Source: Planctomycetaceae bacterium
Lineage (GTDB): Bacteria; Planctomycetota; Planctomycetia; Planctomycetales; Planctomycetaceae
Length of the DNA: 64,000 nucleotides
Direction of reading: 5' to 3'
Assembly (NCBI GenBank): GCA_019636285.1
Contig: JAHBXV010000024.1
Span: forward strand, 1-64,000
The translations under genes and the position numbers were made by a program. The notes beneath the pieces are model-generated. The model saw nothing but the letters and a program-made list of their open reading frames with translations. It was not told the DNA's origin and searched no databases. Positions 7,174-16,440 of this stretch are shown here, piece after piece; within the stretch, counting starts at the first letter, position 1, and every line of letters begins with the position of its first letter.

Positions 7174-10017
7174 ATGTTGGCAACAATGCTCAAGCAACTG
7201 GACTTTGCTTCACCGAATGGGAAGCTCGTGTCCGGCTTGGTTGCCCTAAGGGATGGGGAAGAGGGAGTAAAGCGGCTTGACGAACGGCTCGCCGTCCGCG
7301 ATGCAATCGCAATCAAGCATGTTGATTTCGTATTCTTCCGGCGCTTCTCGGACAATCGATCTTCGCAAGTCGTTGCCTACGTTGTCGACAACGCCGACAA
7401 CCACCTGTCCGAAAAGGACCTCGCGGACTTACACAAGCGAGTGTGGCTACATGGGGGAGTTCCGCTCATCTACGTCGCATGGCCGACGCGGCTCGACGTA
7501 TTGACCTGTGCCCGTGGCCCAGACTTCTGGCATCATGGCAAATACGAATACGCGCCGGCTCAGAAAATCAGCCAAGCGATCCACGGGACGTCTGCGATCA
7601 ATGTCGCCCTTGATGCTCAATACTCGGCTTTGCGACTGATCGACGGAACATTTTGGGACGACCCTAGGAACTCGAATCTAGCAAAGAGCAGAGACCGGGC
7701 ACACGAGCGACTAATTGCCGCTGTTGTGGAAACAGACGAAGCTCTACACGGTGATAAGAATCCTCTGCTGCGGAGACTCTTGCTCCTCACCGTTCTCATT
7801 AAGTACTTAGAGGACCGCCGGGTGTTTCCTACCGGATGGTTCGGAGGCTTTTGCAAAGGAGCCACGTCGTTTTTTGAAGCACTACGCGATGGACAGCCAG
7901 AAGAGACTGTTCGCTTACTGGCGAATCTCGAGAAGCGCTTCAATGGCGACATCTTTGCCCTGCCGGGTGGTGCTGCCCAGCAAATGACAAAGCCAGTGCT
8001 AAAAGAGTTCGCAAAGCTTGTTGAAGCGAAGACGATCAACAAGCAAAAGTATCTTTGGGAACAATTCTCGTTCGAGCATATCCCAGTCGAAATCGTCAGC
8101 CACTTGTATCAACGGTTCGTGAAGGGGGGGCACGGCACCGTTTACACTCCACCGTTTCTAGCGTCGCTGCTCCTCGATCATGCGATGCCATACGACACAC
8201 TTAAGGGGAATGAAAGAGTACTCGATCCTGCATGCGGATCTGGCGTTTTCCTCGTTGGCGCTTTTCGCCGTTTAGCTAATGTTCATCGAGCGAAGAACTT
8301 TTGGAACCCGCTCGATGTTGCTACCCTAAAGAAGATTGTGAAGAAGTGTATATTCGGTATCGAGTTAGACTCGGGTGCCGTCGATCTCGCTTCATTCAGC
8401 TTGGCGCTCGCCGTTTGCGACATGCTGAGGCCGGATGTGATTTGGGAAAAACTGAAGTTCGATCGGCTACGGAACCAAAACCTCATCCACGGAGACTTTT
8501 TCGATGAGCTTCGAAAGAAGATATTTGGTCAACCGACGGTGGCTGAGGGAGGTTTCGACATCATTCTCGGCAATCCACCATTTGAGTCGGAGCTCACAGT
8601 CCACGGAGTCGTTCTAAACGAGGCAGCGCAAAGAGATCGCGGCATTCTTCCTGACAAGCAGGCGGCTTACTTATTCCTTGAGCAAGGGATTAAGCAACTT
8701 CGACCAAGAGGTCGCCTGTGCCTTATTCAACCCTCTCAGATTCTACACAACAGCAATGCCTACAAATTCCGAAAGCGGATATTTGAGAATGCATCCGTAG
8801 ATCTGGTGATGGATTTCACATCCATTAGAAAACTCTATGACGCTGCGGATCCAAAGACAATCGCGATTCTCGCCACGGCAGCGACCCCATCGGCTAGCCA
8901 CAAGGTAGTCCACCTAACGTTCCGCCGAACATTCGGCACACTTGAGCGAGTGGCCTTCGAGATCGACCACTATGACTGGCATTGGGTAACGCAGGACTCA
9001 GCTGTAGAGGACATGTTCGTTTGGCGACTGAATCTCCTAGGCGGTGGACGACTCGTGGATTTGTCGAACCGCCTGCGTGATATTGAGACATTAAAGGAGT
9101 TAGTGAAGCGAAAGGGACTCCGATACAACGAAGGTTTCATTGCAGGCAAGAAAAACCGCAAGCCGTTTAGCTTTTTGAAGGGGATGAAATACCTTCATGC
9201 AGACGCGCTAACTGAACACGGGATCGATGAGTCAAAAGTTGACACGGTAAGTGACAGTCGTTTTAAATCGTCGCCGCCCGAGTCTGCTTATCAAGCCCCC
9301 CTAATTCTGTTGAAGAAGCACGAGACGCTTCCCATCGGATTATGGAAGAAGGGTCCGATTGCATTCGCGGCCACATTAGTTGGCGTTGGCTTCAAAAAAA
9401 ACGATCCGCTCCTGAAGCAGATTTACGATCAATTATCCGACAGACATCGGACATATCAGTTGTCCTGCATGATGCACGGATCAAGTTCATTCGTCGCAAA
9501 AGCCACTAAGATCAACAAGCAGGACATTGACTTTCTCCCGATGCCCGAAAGGCCATCGGATCTCGATCTTTCGTTTTGGGAACGTGCGATTGAAGACGAC
9601 ACGCTGAACTATTTTTGCAATTTTATCCGGCTCGGACAGAACTCTGATTTGCTCAAGAAGGCGGTATCCCCTTCGGAAATGGTCGAGTACGCCAGTCTGT
9701 TCTGCAAGATGCTCGGGACCGTCTACGACGATCTCCATGCAGAGGATCCGCTTTTCCTCGAGGGACTTGTCTGCCAAGCATTCTACTTTGGGAGCAAACC
9801 GGCAACGAGTTTAGTATCGAGCGATCAAGCTGAAGCCCTTCACGATTTGATCTATCGACAGAATCACGAGTCGATTCGAACGGTTCGGATGGTGCGGTTT
9901 TATACAGACAATCTCATGCTCATTATCAAGCCGAACAGGCTTCGTTTTTGGATCAAGTCGACAGCGATTCGTGACGCGGATGAAACCATCATTGCATTGT
10001 GTGAGCAGGGGTATTGA
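7174..10017 (+). CDS. N6-adenine DNA methyltransferase, type IIG/Eco57I-like
   Basis: A 947-residue class I SAM methyltransferase. Around residues 345-365, VLDPACGSGVFLVGAFRRL is the SAM-binding motif I. The catalytic motif IV appears as IILGNPPFESE, the NPPF type used by N6-adenine methylases. The ~300-residue N-terminal part (AIKHVDFVFFRRFSDNRSSQ, then GVPLIYVAWPTRLDVLTCAR) may hold a recognition or nuclease-related domain. The ~400-residue C-terminal part is probably target recognition. GC is visibly lower than in the rep and glycosyltransferase genes, suggesting separate acquisition. It is followed after 2 bp by a PD-(D/E)XK-like protein; together they look like a restriction-modification system. 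Confidence 0.85.
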   Translation: MLATMLKQLDFASPNGKLVSGLVALRDGEEGVKRLDERLAVRDAIAIKHVDFVFFRRFSDNRSSQVVAYVVDNADNHLSEKDLADLHKRVWLHGGVPLIYVAWPTRLDVLTCARGPDFWHHGKYEYAPAQKISQAIHGTSAINVALDAQYSALRLIDGTFWDDPRNSNLAKSRDRAHERLIAAVVETDEALHGDKNPLLRRLLLLTVLIKYLEDRRVFPTGWFGGFCKGATSFFEALRDGQPEETVRLLANLEKRFNGDIFALPGGAAQQMTKPVLKEFAKLVEAKTINKQKYLWEQFSFEHIPVEIVSHLYQRFVKGGHGTVYTPPFLASLLLDHAMPYDTLKGNERVLDPACGSGVFLVGAFRRLANVHRAKNFWNPLDVATLKKIVKKCIFGIELDSGAVDLASFSLALAVCDMLRPDVIWEKLKFDRLRNQNLIHGDFFDELRKKIFGQPTVAEGGFDIILGNPPFESELTVHGVVLNEAAQRDRGILPDKQAAYLFLEQGIKQLRPRGRLCLIQPSQILHNSNAYKFRKRIFENASVDLVMDFTSIRKLYDAADPKTIAILATAATPSASHKVVHLTFRRTFGTLERVAFEIDHYDWHWVTQDSAVEDMFVWRLNLLGGGRLVDLSNRLRDIETLKELVKRKGLRYNEGFIAGKKNRKPFSFLKGMKYLHADALTEHGIDESKVDTVSDSRFKSSPPESAYQAPLILLKKHETLPIGLWKKGPIAFAATLVGVGFKKNDPLLKQIYDQLSDRHRTYQLSCMMHGSSSFVAKATKINKQDIDFLPMPERPSDLDLSFWERAIEDDTLNYFCNFIRLGQNSDLLKKAVSPSEMVEYASLFCKMLGTVYDDLHAEDPLFLEGLVCQAFYFGSKPATSLVSSDQAEALHDLIYRQNHESIRTVRMVRFYTDNLMLIIKPNRLRFWIKSTAIRDADETIIALCEQGY

Positions 10018-10019
10018 GA

Positions 10020-10757
10020 ATGTCTGCGAGCTCTCATGTGCCCACGAGCGGACAAATAGTTAATGGTATAGAGCCAAATACATTCGTTGCCAAGACAGTG
10101 AAGTTCGTTGAGGAGCAGCTCCCACAGTGGCGAGATGATAAGTCAAGGCCGGTCGTCGAGGCAGAAGAGGACATGAACGGCCAGCTTTGTAAGTTCCTGA
10201 ACGACCGCGCTCGCGACCATTTTCCCATGGCGAACTTCCATCACGAAGAGAAGCAAGGGAAGCGACGCCGAGTTGACTTATCTGTTGTGCCAAGCACGAA
10301 GGCAATCGAAGTCGCTCTCTATGATTCGATTTACGTGCCATTCCTTGTAATTGAAGGAAAGCGACTTCCTGCACCGAGTGTTTCCCGAGAGCGTGAATAT
10401 GTGACTGGGCTCGGGAAAGTATCCGGCGGCATACAACGATTCCGAATGGGGCTGCACGGGAGAGATCTCTCGAAAGCATTGATGGTCGCATATGTGCAGA
10501 AGGAAGACGTTGCTGAGTGGCACACAAGAATCAACGGTTGGATCACTGCACTTGAAAGTACTGGCGAAGACAAGACCTGTGATTGGACCGGGAGTGATTC
10601 TCTTTCGGATTTGGTGACGAACGGGGTCTCCAAGACGTGCCGCTGTGAGTCTTCACATTTACGAAAGGATCTTTTGGGAATTCGGCTTGTACACTTATGG
10701 GTTTGTATGCCCTCTAAGGCGAAGATCACAAAGAAGACGAAGAACTATCCGGTCTAA
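10020..10757 (+). CDS. PD-(D/E)XK-like nuclease, partner of the methylase
   Basis: A 245-residue protein. The ATG at 10020 is two bases after the methylase stop; a TTG at 10014 would be the alternative. A nuclease-like signature is visible: KRRRVDLSVVP supplies an Asp and, about 25 residues on, VPFLVIEGKRLP supplies E-x-K. A conserved-looking KVSGGIQRFRMGLHGRD segment follows. The C terminus reads SSHLRKDLLGIRLVHLWVCM. It is probably the restriction subunit or an accessory nuclease acting with the upstream methylase. The fold assignment rests on one motif plus gene order, so an exact type cannot be given. Confidence 0.6.
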   Translation: MSASSHVPTSGQIVNGIEPNTFVAKTVKFVEEQLPQWRDDKSRPVVEAEEDMNGQLCKFLNDRARDHFPMANFHHEEKQGKRRRVDLSVVPSTKAIEVALYDSIYVPFLVIEGKRLPAPSVSREREYVTGLGKVSGGIQRFRMGLHGRDLSKALMVAYVQKEDVAEWHTRINGWITALESTGEDKTCDWTGSDSLSDLVTNGVSKTCRCESSHLRKDLLGIRLVHLWVCMPSKAKITKKTKNYPV

Positions 10758-11008
10758 TTTCCCTGTGCGATTGATGAGTGCTGGCCCGAGGCTGCCAAGT
10801 CCAACGAGATCTTCATTAGGTGTAGAGCGCTTGCTGCCCACTGCGGCCTGAATTGATCGGCGCGTTGCCCCGCTCCGCGGTTGTGCCGCCGCCGGGCGAG
10901 TGGTGCGGAGCGACGTCGCGGGCCGCCGGGAGGCGGCAGCGACCCCCGGCACTGCGCCGCATTACGTCAACGAGGGAGCGAGGGGCGTGCGTGTCGTCTG
11001 GGCCGGGG

Positions 11009-11028
11009 GTCGCGGCGCAGGCCGCGAC
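11009..11028. repeat. Inverted repeat, 8-bp arms
   Basis: GTCGCGGC and its exact complement GCCGCGAC flank GCAG. This is one of several hairpin-capable repeats in the candidate origin region. Confidence 0.5.
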
Positions 11029-11103
11029 GTGGTCTCCCTCACAGCGTGGCCTTCTCCGCCGCTCTCCCGAGCGATTCCGGAGGTCGGTCTCAGACCGCCC
11101 CGC

Positions 11104-11134
11104 GATCGCCGCCCGCCCGGCTGTGGCGGCGATC
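11104..11134. repeat. Inverted repeat, perfect 10-bp arms
   Basis: GATCGCCGCC and GGCGGCGATC flank an 11-base loop. The stem is strong and lies in the non-coding region next to rep. Confidence 0.55.
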
Positions 11135-11401
11135 TCCCGGCGAAGGCCTGGCGACAGCATTTCTTTTTTCCCGAGTCGATCGTCTCAACGGGCAGGCGGC
11201 CCGCTCCGCCGGGCCGGCCGGAAACTCTGCCGCCGGTTGACGCACCCCGTCGTTCGTTTCCCCGTTCTTTTTCCAGCAGGCGGGCGATAGCCCGCAACCC
11301 TTTGCTTTACAAGAACGCTTTGAACGTACGCTTTGTAGGATGTCTCCCAAGAGTCCGAAGCTTGGCTCGGAAGAGCCAGGAAGTCCCATCCACCCGGCAG
11401 A

Positions 11402-11479
11402 AAAACATCCGGCAAATGCCGTGTCTTTATCCGGTGGATGCCGTGCCTTGTTCCCCAAAAACATCCGGCAGATGCCGTG
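11402..11479. repeat. Three iteron-like direct repeats
   Basis: Copies 1 (11402-11423) and 3 (11458-11479) share 21 of 22 bases, AAAACATCCGGC(A)ATGCCGTG with A or G at the bracketed position. Copy 2 (11429-11448) is a diverged TATCCGGTGGATGCCGTGCC. The ATCCGG cores start at 11407, 11429 and 11463, i.e. 22 and 34 bp apart. Each repeat holds the imperfect dyad CGGCAnnTGCCG. The position 4 bp beyond the rep stop fits an initiator binding array. Confidence 0.6.
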
Positions 11480-11483
11480 CCGA

Positions 11484-12977
11484 TCAGGACGGTTGACTCT
11501 GGCTGCCAGACCGACCCAACGACCATTCCGCAAAGCTCGGAAATTGGAAATGATGCTCTTCGACGTAGGCCCGCGTGGCGGCTGCTGCCGCCGTGGCCGG
11601 ATCGTGCGGATGGCTCCGTTGATGCAGCACCAACAGGGGACCATAAGCCGCGTCATATTGCTCATGTCCTTCCGGTGACCGCAGATAGACCTGCAGCGCA
11701 GCCGCCCGCTCGGCGACATACTGCGGCTGCAGTTGTCGTTCCTGCGCTGCTACGGCGATCCGTTCCTGTTCCCACTGCCGCTCCCGTTGCCGCTTCTCAT
11801 GGGCGTGCATCCAATCGGGCGGCAGCCGATTGTGCTGCAGACCATCGATCAGGAACGCGGCCGGTGAGACGCGGAAGCCGGGGAAGCCGCGAGGTTTTTC
11901 GTGCAGGGCCGCCTCGGTGATGGTCAGCCATTGGCGGATGCGGCCCCGAGCATGTTCGGCGAACACCCGTCGAATGGCCGCCGTGTCCATTCCCAGTTGG
12001 CGGAGCGGCTCGAAGAGGGGATCGGTCTGGATCGCCTCCTGCTGGCTTTGGGAGCGTGCCGCCTGCGGCTGGCGGAAATACTCGCCCTCGTAACACACGA
12101 CGACGTAGCAGCCCTTGGAACGCTTCCAGAACAGTTGCTTCACGTCGGTCTGGCCCCGGCCCAGCGCGATCACGCCGTGCTCCAGCAATTCCCGCAGACA
12201 GACGGTCAGATCGTACTTGCGTTTGAACAGCGGCCGGTCGGCCGAGAAGCCCAGGCCGTTGATGGTGAGATCCTCCACATTCAGGTGGACGACCTTTGTC
12301 CGCCAGAAGCGATCCTTCAGCTTCAGGAAGAGGCGGCGAGACGCAGGCGTGAGTTGTCGGTACAGATCGAGGTCGAACAGCAGACTGCCTCCGGTCAATT
12401 GGCTGAACCGGTAGAAGGCCGGATTCCATTCAATCCGCCAGCAGCGATCATTGTCCACGACGCGACCGAGGCCCCCCACGGTCGGCAGCAGAAAGCTCAG
12501 GAACTGAAACGAGACGTACTCGTGTTCCTGCGTCTCGGGATTGTAGAAGCCGGTGTTCTGGTAGCTGGCTGTCGACAGCCGGAGCAGCGACTCCCGCAGC
12601 TCGGCATACTGCGACCCGCCGTTCCGCAGCCCCAGCCGTTTGAGCATCCAGCGTGGTTTCGCAATCAGAACGCCATCATTGTCCTCGCGCCGGTCCAGCG
12701 ACGTGCCGAGCAGTCCCCACAACACGTACTCGTCGATCGGCTGTAGTCCGAGAGCCGAGCGCACCGTGACCTGAGCCTGACGCTGGGCCTGACCCGAGCC
12801 AAAGGCATAGGTCGTGCGATATTCGGTGGCCCGTCGCCGCGTCCCGTCGAGCGGCCAGAGGGCCGTCTCCAGGAGGGACAGTTGAGCAATGCCTTCACGT
12901 TCAATTCCCGGCAGGCGGTATCGCTTGTCCGTTGGATTCTTGGGCGAGCCGGTGCCTGGTCCAGTCGCGGTCGGCAT
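11484..12977 (-). CDS. RepA-type replication initiator protein
   Basis: A 497-residue protein. Its N-terminal ~300 residues match the plasmid replication initiator protein A pattern (PF10134-like): IAQLSLLETALWPL, a Tyr-rich YRTTYAFGSG segment, PIDEYVLWGLLGTSL, the WMLKRLGLRNGGSQYAELRE winged-helix part, then WRIEWNPAFYRFSQLTGG and LFLKLKDRFWRT. The C-terminal ~200 residues are Gln/Arg-rich and probably an element-specific extension. It should bind the repeats just beyond its stop codon and start replication of the excised element. It is 21 bp downstream of a small HTH gene on the same strand, forming a rep operon. Confidence 0.8.
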   Translation of the reverse strand: MPTATGPGTGSPKNPTDKRYRLPGIEREGIAQLSLLETALWPLDGTRRRATEYRTTYAFGSGQAQRQAQVTVRSALGLQPIDEYVLWGLLGTSLDRREDNDGVLIAKPRWMLKRLGLRNGGSQYAELRESLLRLSTASYQNTGFYNPETQEHEYVSFQFLSFLLPTVGGLGRVVDNDRCWRIEWNPAFYRFSQLTGGSLLFDLDLYRQLTPASRRLFLKLKDRFWRTKVVHLNVEDLTINGLGFSADRPLFKRKYDLTVCLRELLEHGVIALGRGQTDVKQLFWKRSKGCYVVVCYEGEYFRQPQAARSQSQQEAIQTDPLFEPLRQLGMDTAAIRRVFAEHARGRIRQWLTITEAALHEKPRGFPGFRVSPAAFLIDGLQHNRLPPDWMHAHEKRQRERQWEQERIAVAAQERQLQPQYVAERAAALQVYLRSPEGHEQYDAAYGPLLVLHQRSHPHDPATAAAAATRAYVEEHHFQFPSFAEWSLGRSGSQSQPS

Positions 12978-12998
12978 CGCTGCCGAGATTACGCCGAC

Positions 12999-13541
12999 TT
13001 ACCGAAACAGGCGAGCAATCAGCCCTTTCCGCTTCGGGCGTTTTGGTGCGAATTGCTGTTCGACCGTCTTCGCGGATTTCGCTGGTGACACACTTTGCGG
13101 CTTCACCGGCTCGGCCAACGCCAGCTGCTTCTGCACGGTCGCCATCAGCACGTTGCCTTCGTGAATTCGTTCATTCAGGCTGTGGATGATCTCGACCTGG
13201 CTGGCAATCTGCTGGTCTTTGACCTTCAACTGCTCATCCGCCGACTGCAGCTGGTCGCGGAGCAGGGCCACGACTTCGCCCAAGGGGCCGAAGTCCTCAC
13301 CGGAACTAGCCTTTGATCGTGCCCGCTCACCGTACTCGCGCTGCAGCAATTCGCCGCTGATCTTCCAGGTGAACTGCTCACCAGCGGCTTTCATCCGGCG
13401 TACATCTTCCACGGTGGGTAGCAAATGCTCCCGATCCGGATGCCCCTCGTCCGCGACAATGGCCCGGATGAACCGCCTGAGCGTGGTCACGGACACCCCC
13501 GTGACCTGGGTCGCCTCGCGAATGGAATGGAAGTCGGACAT
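12999..13541 (-). CDS. HTH/coiled-coil plasmid-type DNA-binding protein
   Basis: A 180-residue protein from the ATG at 13541 (MSDFHSIREATQVTGVSVTT). The N-terminal ~40 residues look like a MerR/TetR-like or KfrA-like helix-turn-helix (IREATQVTGVSVTTLRRFI). Residues ~85-130 form a probable coiled coil (LLRDQLQSADEQLKVKDQQI then NERIHEGNVLMATVQKQLAL), and the tail is basic (KRPKRKGLIARLFR). It is the first gene of the rep operon. By analogy with plasmid accessory HTH/coiled-coil proteins it may control rep expression, copy number or segregation. The family call is tentative. Confidence 0.6.
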   Translation of the reverse strand: MSDFHSIREATQVTGVSVTTLRRFIRAIVADEGHPDREHLLPTVEDVRRMKAAGEQFTWKISGELLQREYGERARSKASSGEDFGPLGEVVALLRDQLQSADEQLKVKDQQIASQVEIIHSLNERIHEGNVLMATVQKQLALAEPVKPQSVSPAKSAKTVEQQFAPKRPKRKGLIARLFR

Positions 13542-13908
13542 TGCTCCGCAGAGTACCAGCACCGATTGGGTTGGCAAAGAAAATGACAAAGCTCGCGACT
13601 CAAGCTGTGAAGACGGAGTTTTACGGACCTAGGAATTACGTCGATCTCGGAAGAACCACTCGCTCTCGGTGTTATCACCATGTCCACATAGGAAGTGTTC
13701 TCGTTCAATACAGGCGAGGAGACGCTCCGTCACCTCTCTTTATTGCCCCTAATTGTAATAAGACATCGTATGTTGCCTGTTTTTCCATCACAAATGACAC
13801 ATGTGTCTGAAATAGTCTCAAGAAGTTGTTGAAGTGAAGAATATGGTTCGCTAGTCTCTGTGCGTTCACTTCACGTTTTGATTTCGGTGTGCGTTGTGCG
13901 GTTGCACC
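13542..13908. other. Intergenic divide between rep operon and glycosyltransferase operon
   Basis: This 367-bp gap separates the divergent rep and glycosyltransferase operons. It is AT-richer than its surroundings around 13735-13850. It includes the perfect 12-bp palindrome GACACATGTGTC (13796-13807) and a repeated TTCACTTCA/TGAAGTGAA motif near 13828-13875. No gene is convincing. It probably holds promoters for both operons. Confidence 0.5.
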
Positions 13909-14829
13909 ATGGGCATGCTGTCCTCAACTCCCGCGAAGATCCAGTTTGGGCCGGAAGCGCCGGCATTTGGGTCTTGGCGGTGGTTGGGGGCAGACCTCGC
14001 TGCCAGTTTGGCGAACCGCTACCAGGTGACCACATATGGTCATGAGGTGGAACTGGCTGATGTGATGGTGATCATCAAGTTCTTGCCGGCACTGGGCGTG
14101 CTGCGCGAGTTGCGGCGGACGCGACGTATCATCTTTTGCCCGCTCGACGTGTATGGATCGACGAGCGAGATTGATGCGGACGCGGGCCGTCTGTTGCTTT
14201 GCGACCGGATTGTCGTCCATTGCGAGCGGCTGACGCGATACTTTCGGAGTTACGCCCCTGTCGTCGCGCTGCCCCATCATGTGAAATACATTGCGAACAT
14301 ACTTCCCGAGCGTCCGGCTGATGGCCCACTGCTGTGGATTGGCGTGAGAGGGAACCTGCCACCGGTTGTTGAGTGGGCAAATCGATGCGAGCTTCCCGCT
14401 GAACTGGTGGTGCTAACGGATGTCGAAAAGGGGGTTTCTACGCCAACTCCGCGGGATCTGGGATTTCGGCGAAACGCGGTGCGAGTTGAGCCGTGGAGCG
14501 CCGAGAACCACCTCGCGTGGCTGAGTCGTTGCCGCGCGGCGATTGATCTTAAGGGGGATGAATTCCGAGCGAGGCATAAGCCCGATGCGAAGGTGTGCGA
14601 CTACATCGCCTCGGGAGTCCCGGTCGCCGTCTTGCCTGATTCCAGCGCGGCCGAATCGCTGGGACGTCTTGGCTTTGAGCTGGCTTCTCCCGATGAGGAA
14701 CGCTGGCTGTCGAGCGACTATCTGGCGGACACGATCCGTTTCGGCCGCGCGCTCCGAGAACTTCATTCGCTGGAACGAGTCACGAATCGCTGGGCGCGAG
14801 TGATCGAAGATGTGTTAGCAGAGCGCTAA
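13909..14829 (+). CDS. Glycosyltransferase-like protein (GT-B fold predicted)
   Basis: A 306-residue protein from the ATG at 13909. The C-terminal half carries features of nucleotide-sugar-dependent GT-B enzymes: AIDLKGDEFRARHKPDAKVC, YIASGVPVAVLP and GFELASPDEERW, a donor-site-like succession. The N-terminal part has GSWRWLGADLAASLANRYQV and later RRIIFCPLDVYGS. I cannot place it in a numbered family. It opens an operon (12 bp to the next gene) with two further glycosyltransferase genes, so a role in building a surface glycan or glycoprotein is likely. Confidence 0.55.
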   Translation: MGMLSSTPAKIQFGPEAPAFGSWRWLGADLAASLANRYQVTTYGHEVELADVMVIIKFLPALGVLRELRRTRRIIFCPLDVYGSTSEIDADAGRLLLCDRIVVHCERLTRYFRSYAPVVALPHHVKYIANILPERPADGPLLWIGVRGNLPPVVEWANRCELPAELVVLTDVEKGVSTPTPRDLGFRRNAVRVEPWSAENHLAWLSRCRAAIDLKGDEFRARHKPDAKVCDYIASGVPVAVLPDSSAAESLGRLGFELASPDEERWLSSDYLADTIRFGRALRELHSLERVTNRWARVIEDVLAER

Positions 14830-14841
14830 GGGGGAATCGCC

Positions 14842-16440
14842 TTGTCGACATTGGTGGATGCGGATGTTGGTGACGAATCCGAGCAACGCGCGGTCAGTGC
14901 TTGTCGCGAAGCCGCGCGGTTGGTGGCGTGTGGCGAGCTGGCGACGGTACGTGAGTCTCTCGCCGGGTTCGACCTGAGCGCGCTTTCGCCGTCTGTCGCC
15001 GCTCGGGTCGCCAATGAACTCGGCGTGATGGATGTCTTACTGGGCAACCGGGAATCGGCTCGATCGGAGTTCCTTCGGGCACGGGCACTGCGTCCCGACT
15101 GGCATCTGCCGGGTGTCAACCTCTGGCGACTTGAAGAGTCGGCCCCAGTGGGTTCCCCTCCGAACGCTGACGATGCCCGACGCACGAAAGTCGCAATTGT
15201 CAGCCTGCTCTTCAACTGGCCTTCCACGGGTGGCGGGACGGTTCATACCGCCGAGACGGCCCGGTTCCTGCATCGCGACGGTTACGACGTGCGGCATCTT
15301 TCGATCCGTTTCGATCCCTGGGGATTGGGCCAGGTCAAGGAGCCGGTCGACTGGCCGCTCCAGCAGATCACGTTCTCGGAAGCGGATTGGCATCTGGCGA
15401 CAGTCCAGGAGCGTGTGAGGACCGAACTCGATGCCTTTCATCCGGATGCGGTGATCGTCACCGATAGCTGGTCGATGAAGCCCCGGTTGGCTGAAGCCTG
15501 TCGCGGCTATCCCACTTACCTGCGACTGGCCGCCCAGGAATGTCTCTGCCCGTTGAACAATGTGCGGCTGTTGGAGGTGCTGCCGGAACCGGTGTCGTGT
15601 CCGCGAAATCAACTTGCAACGGCGGAGGGCTGTCAGCGTTGCGTCGCCGCGCGGCAGCACCTCTCGGGTTCGCTGCATCAACTCGAACGGGAGTTGGCGG
15701 GGTTCGTGACACCGGAGTATGAAACCTCACTACGACGGGCGTTCGCTGATGCTGCCGGGGTGCTGGTCGTCAATCCGCTGATCGCCGAGTTGTGTAAGCC
15801 CTATTCGCGAGCGGTCCATGTGATCCCCAGCGGGTTCGATCCCGCGCGGTTTCCGTGGACCGACTTTCGCGATGAAGTTGCTAACACAGCGACCCCAACA
15901 ACTCTGCTATTCGCCGGGCTGCCCCAGGAAGCCATGAAGGGCTTTCCGGTCCTCCTGGAGGCCTGCCGTCAGCTTTGGTCGCGGCGACAGGATTTTCGGT
16001 TACAGGTGACCGCCGAGCCGGGGGATGTCCACGAGCCCTTTTGCGAGTTCCTCGGCTGGCAGTCGCAGGACGATTTGCCTCGACGGATGCGGGCGGCCGA
16101 CGTGGTCGTCTGTCCGACGATCGCGGAGGAAGCACTCGGACGGACGGCGGTCGAAGCGATGGGAGCGTGGCGGCCCGTGGTGGCCAGTCGCATCGGCGGA
16201 CTGCCGTTCACCGTCCTCGATGAAGCGACGGGACTGTTATGTCGCCCCGGTGACGCGGCCGACCTGGCCCGGCAGTTGGGACGACTTCTGGACGATGCCG
16301 ACTTACGGGAGCGCTTAGGGCGTTGCGGCCGGCGCCGCTTCGAAAGCGAATTCACCTGGCCCGTGATTCTGGAGCGCGATTACCGCCCGCTGTTGGGGCC
16401 TGCCGTCGTTTCTCATCACTCTGAACAGGAGGCGGGATGA
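14842..16440 (+). CDS. Family 4-like glycosyltransferase with N-terminal helical domain
   Basis: A 532-residue protein. The TTG at 14842 is the likely start because AAGGGGGA precedes it at good spacing. Residues 1-95 are helical and TPR-like (ANELGVMDVLLGNRESARSE). Residues ~115-520 form a GT-B enzyme: a Gly-rich NWPSTGGGTVHTAETARFLH acceptor-side loop, VIPSGFDPARFPW, then VVVCPTIAEEALGRTAVEAM with the E-x(7)-E donor-binding pattern and GGLPFTVLDEATGLLC. A central Cys-rich insertion (ECLCPLNN..., SCPRNQLATAEGCQRC) may bind metal. It overlaps the next gene by 4 bp (ATGA), indicating translational coupling. Confidence 0.8.
   Translation: MSTLVDADVGDESEQRAVSACREAARLVACGELATVRESLAGFDLSALSPSVAARVANELGVMDVLLGNRESARSEFLRARALRPDWHLPGVNLWRLEESAPVGSPPNADDARRTKVAIVSLLFNWPSTGGGTVHTAETARFLHRDGYDVRHLSIRFDPWGLGQVKEPVDWPLQQITFSEADWHLATVQERVRTELDAFHPDAVIVTDSWSMKPRLAEACRGYPTYLRLAAQECLCPLNNVRLLEVLPEPVSCPRNQLATAEGCQRCVAARQHLSGSLHQLERELAGFVTPEYETSLRRAFADAAGVLVVNPLIAELCKPYSRAVHVIPSGFDPARFPWTDFRDEVANTATPTTLLFAGLPQEAMKGFPVLLEACRQLWSRRQDFRLQVTAEPGDVHEPFCEFLGWQSQDDLPRRMRAADVVVCPTIAEEALGRTAVEAMGAWRPVVASRIGGLPFTVLDEATGLLCRPGDAADLARQLGRLLDDADLRERLGRCGRRRFESEFTWPVILERDYRPLLGPAVVSHHSEQEAG

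Larger units (their letters stand above)
10758..11483. other. 726-bp non-coding candidate origin region
   Basis: No gene is convincing here; the long frames on both strands follow from very high GC. The stretch 10850-11280 is GC-rich with several inverted repeats, and 11402-11479 holds three iteron-like repeats. It lies directly downstream of the rep stop codon. Together this suggests an origin of replication, possibly with transfer sites, but no nick site or AT-rich melting region was identified. Confidence 0.5.

Noticed and set aside
7056-7280. 74-codon frame upstream of the methylase
   Set aside because: Overlaps the methylase start in another frame and looks unlike protein.
10853-11300. 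Several overlapping long frames on both strands
   Set aside because: Very high GC removes stops in all frames; no protein-like composition or motifs.
11901-12746. 281-codon plus-strand frame opposite rep
   Set aside because: Shadow of the rep gene; the RepA motifs are on the minus strand.
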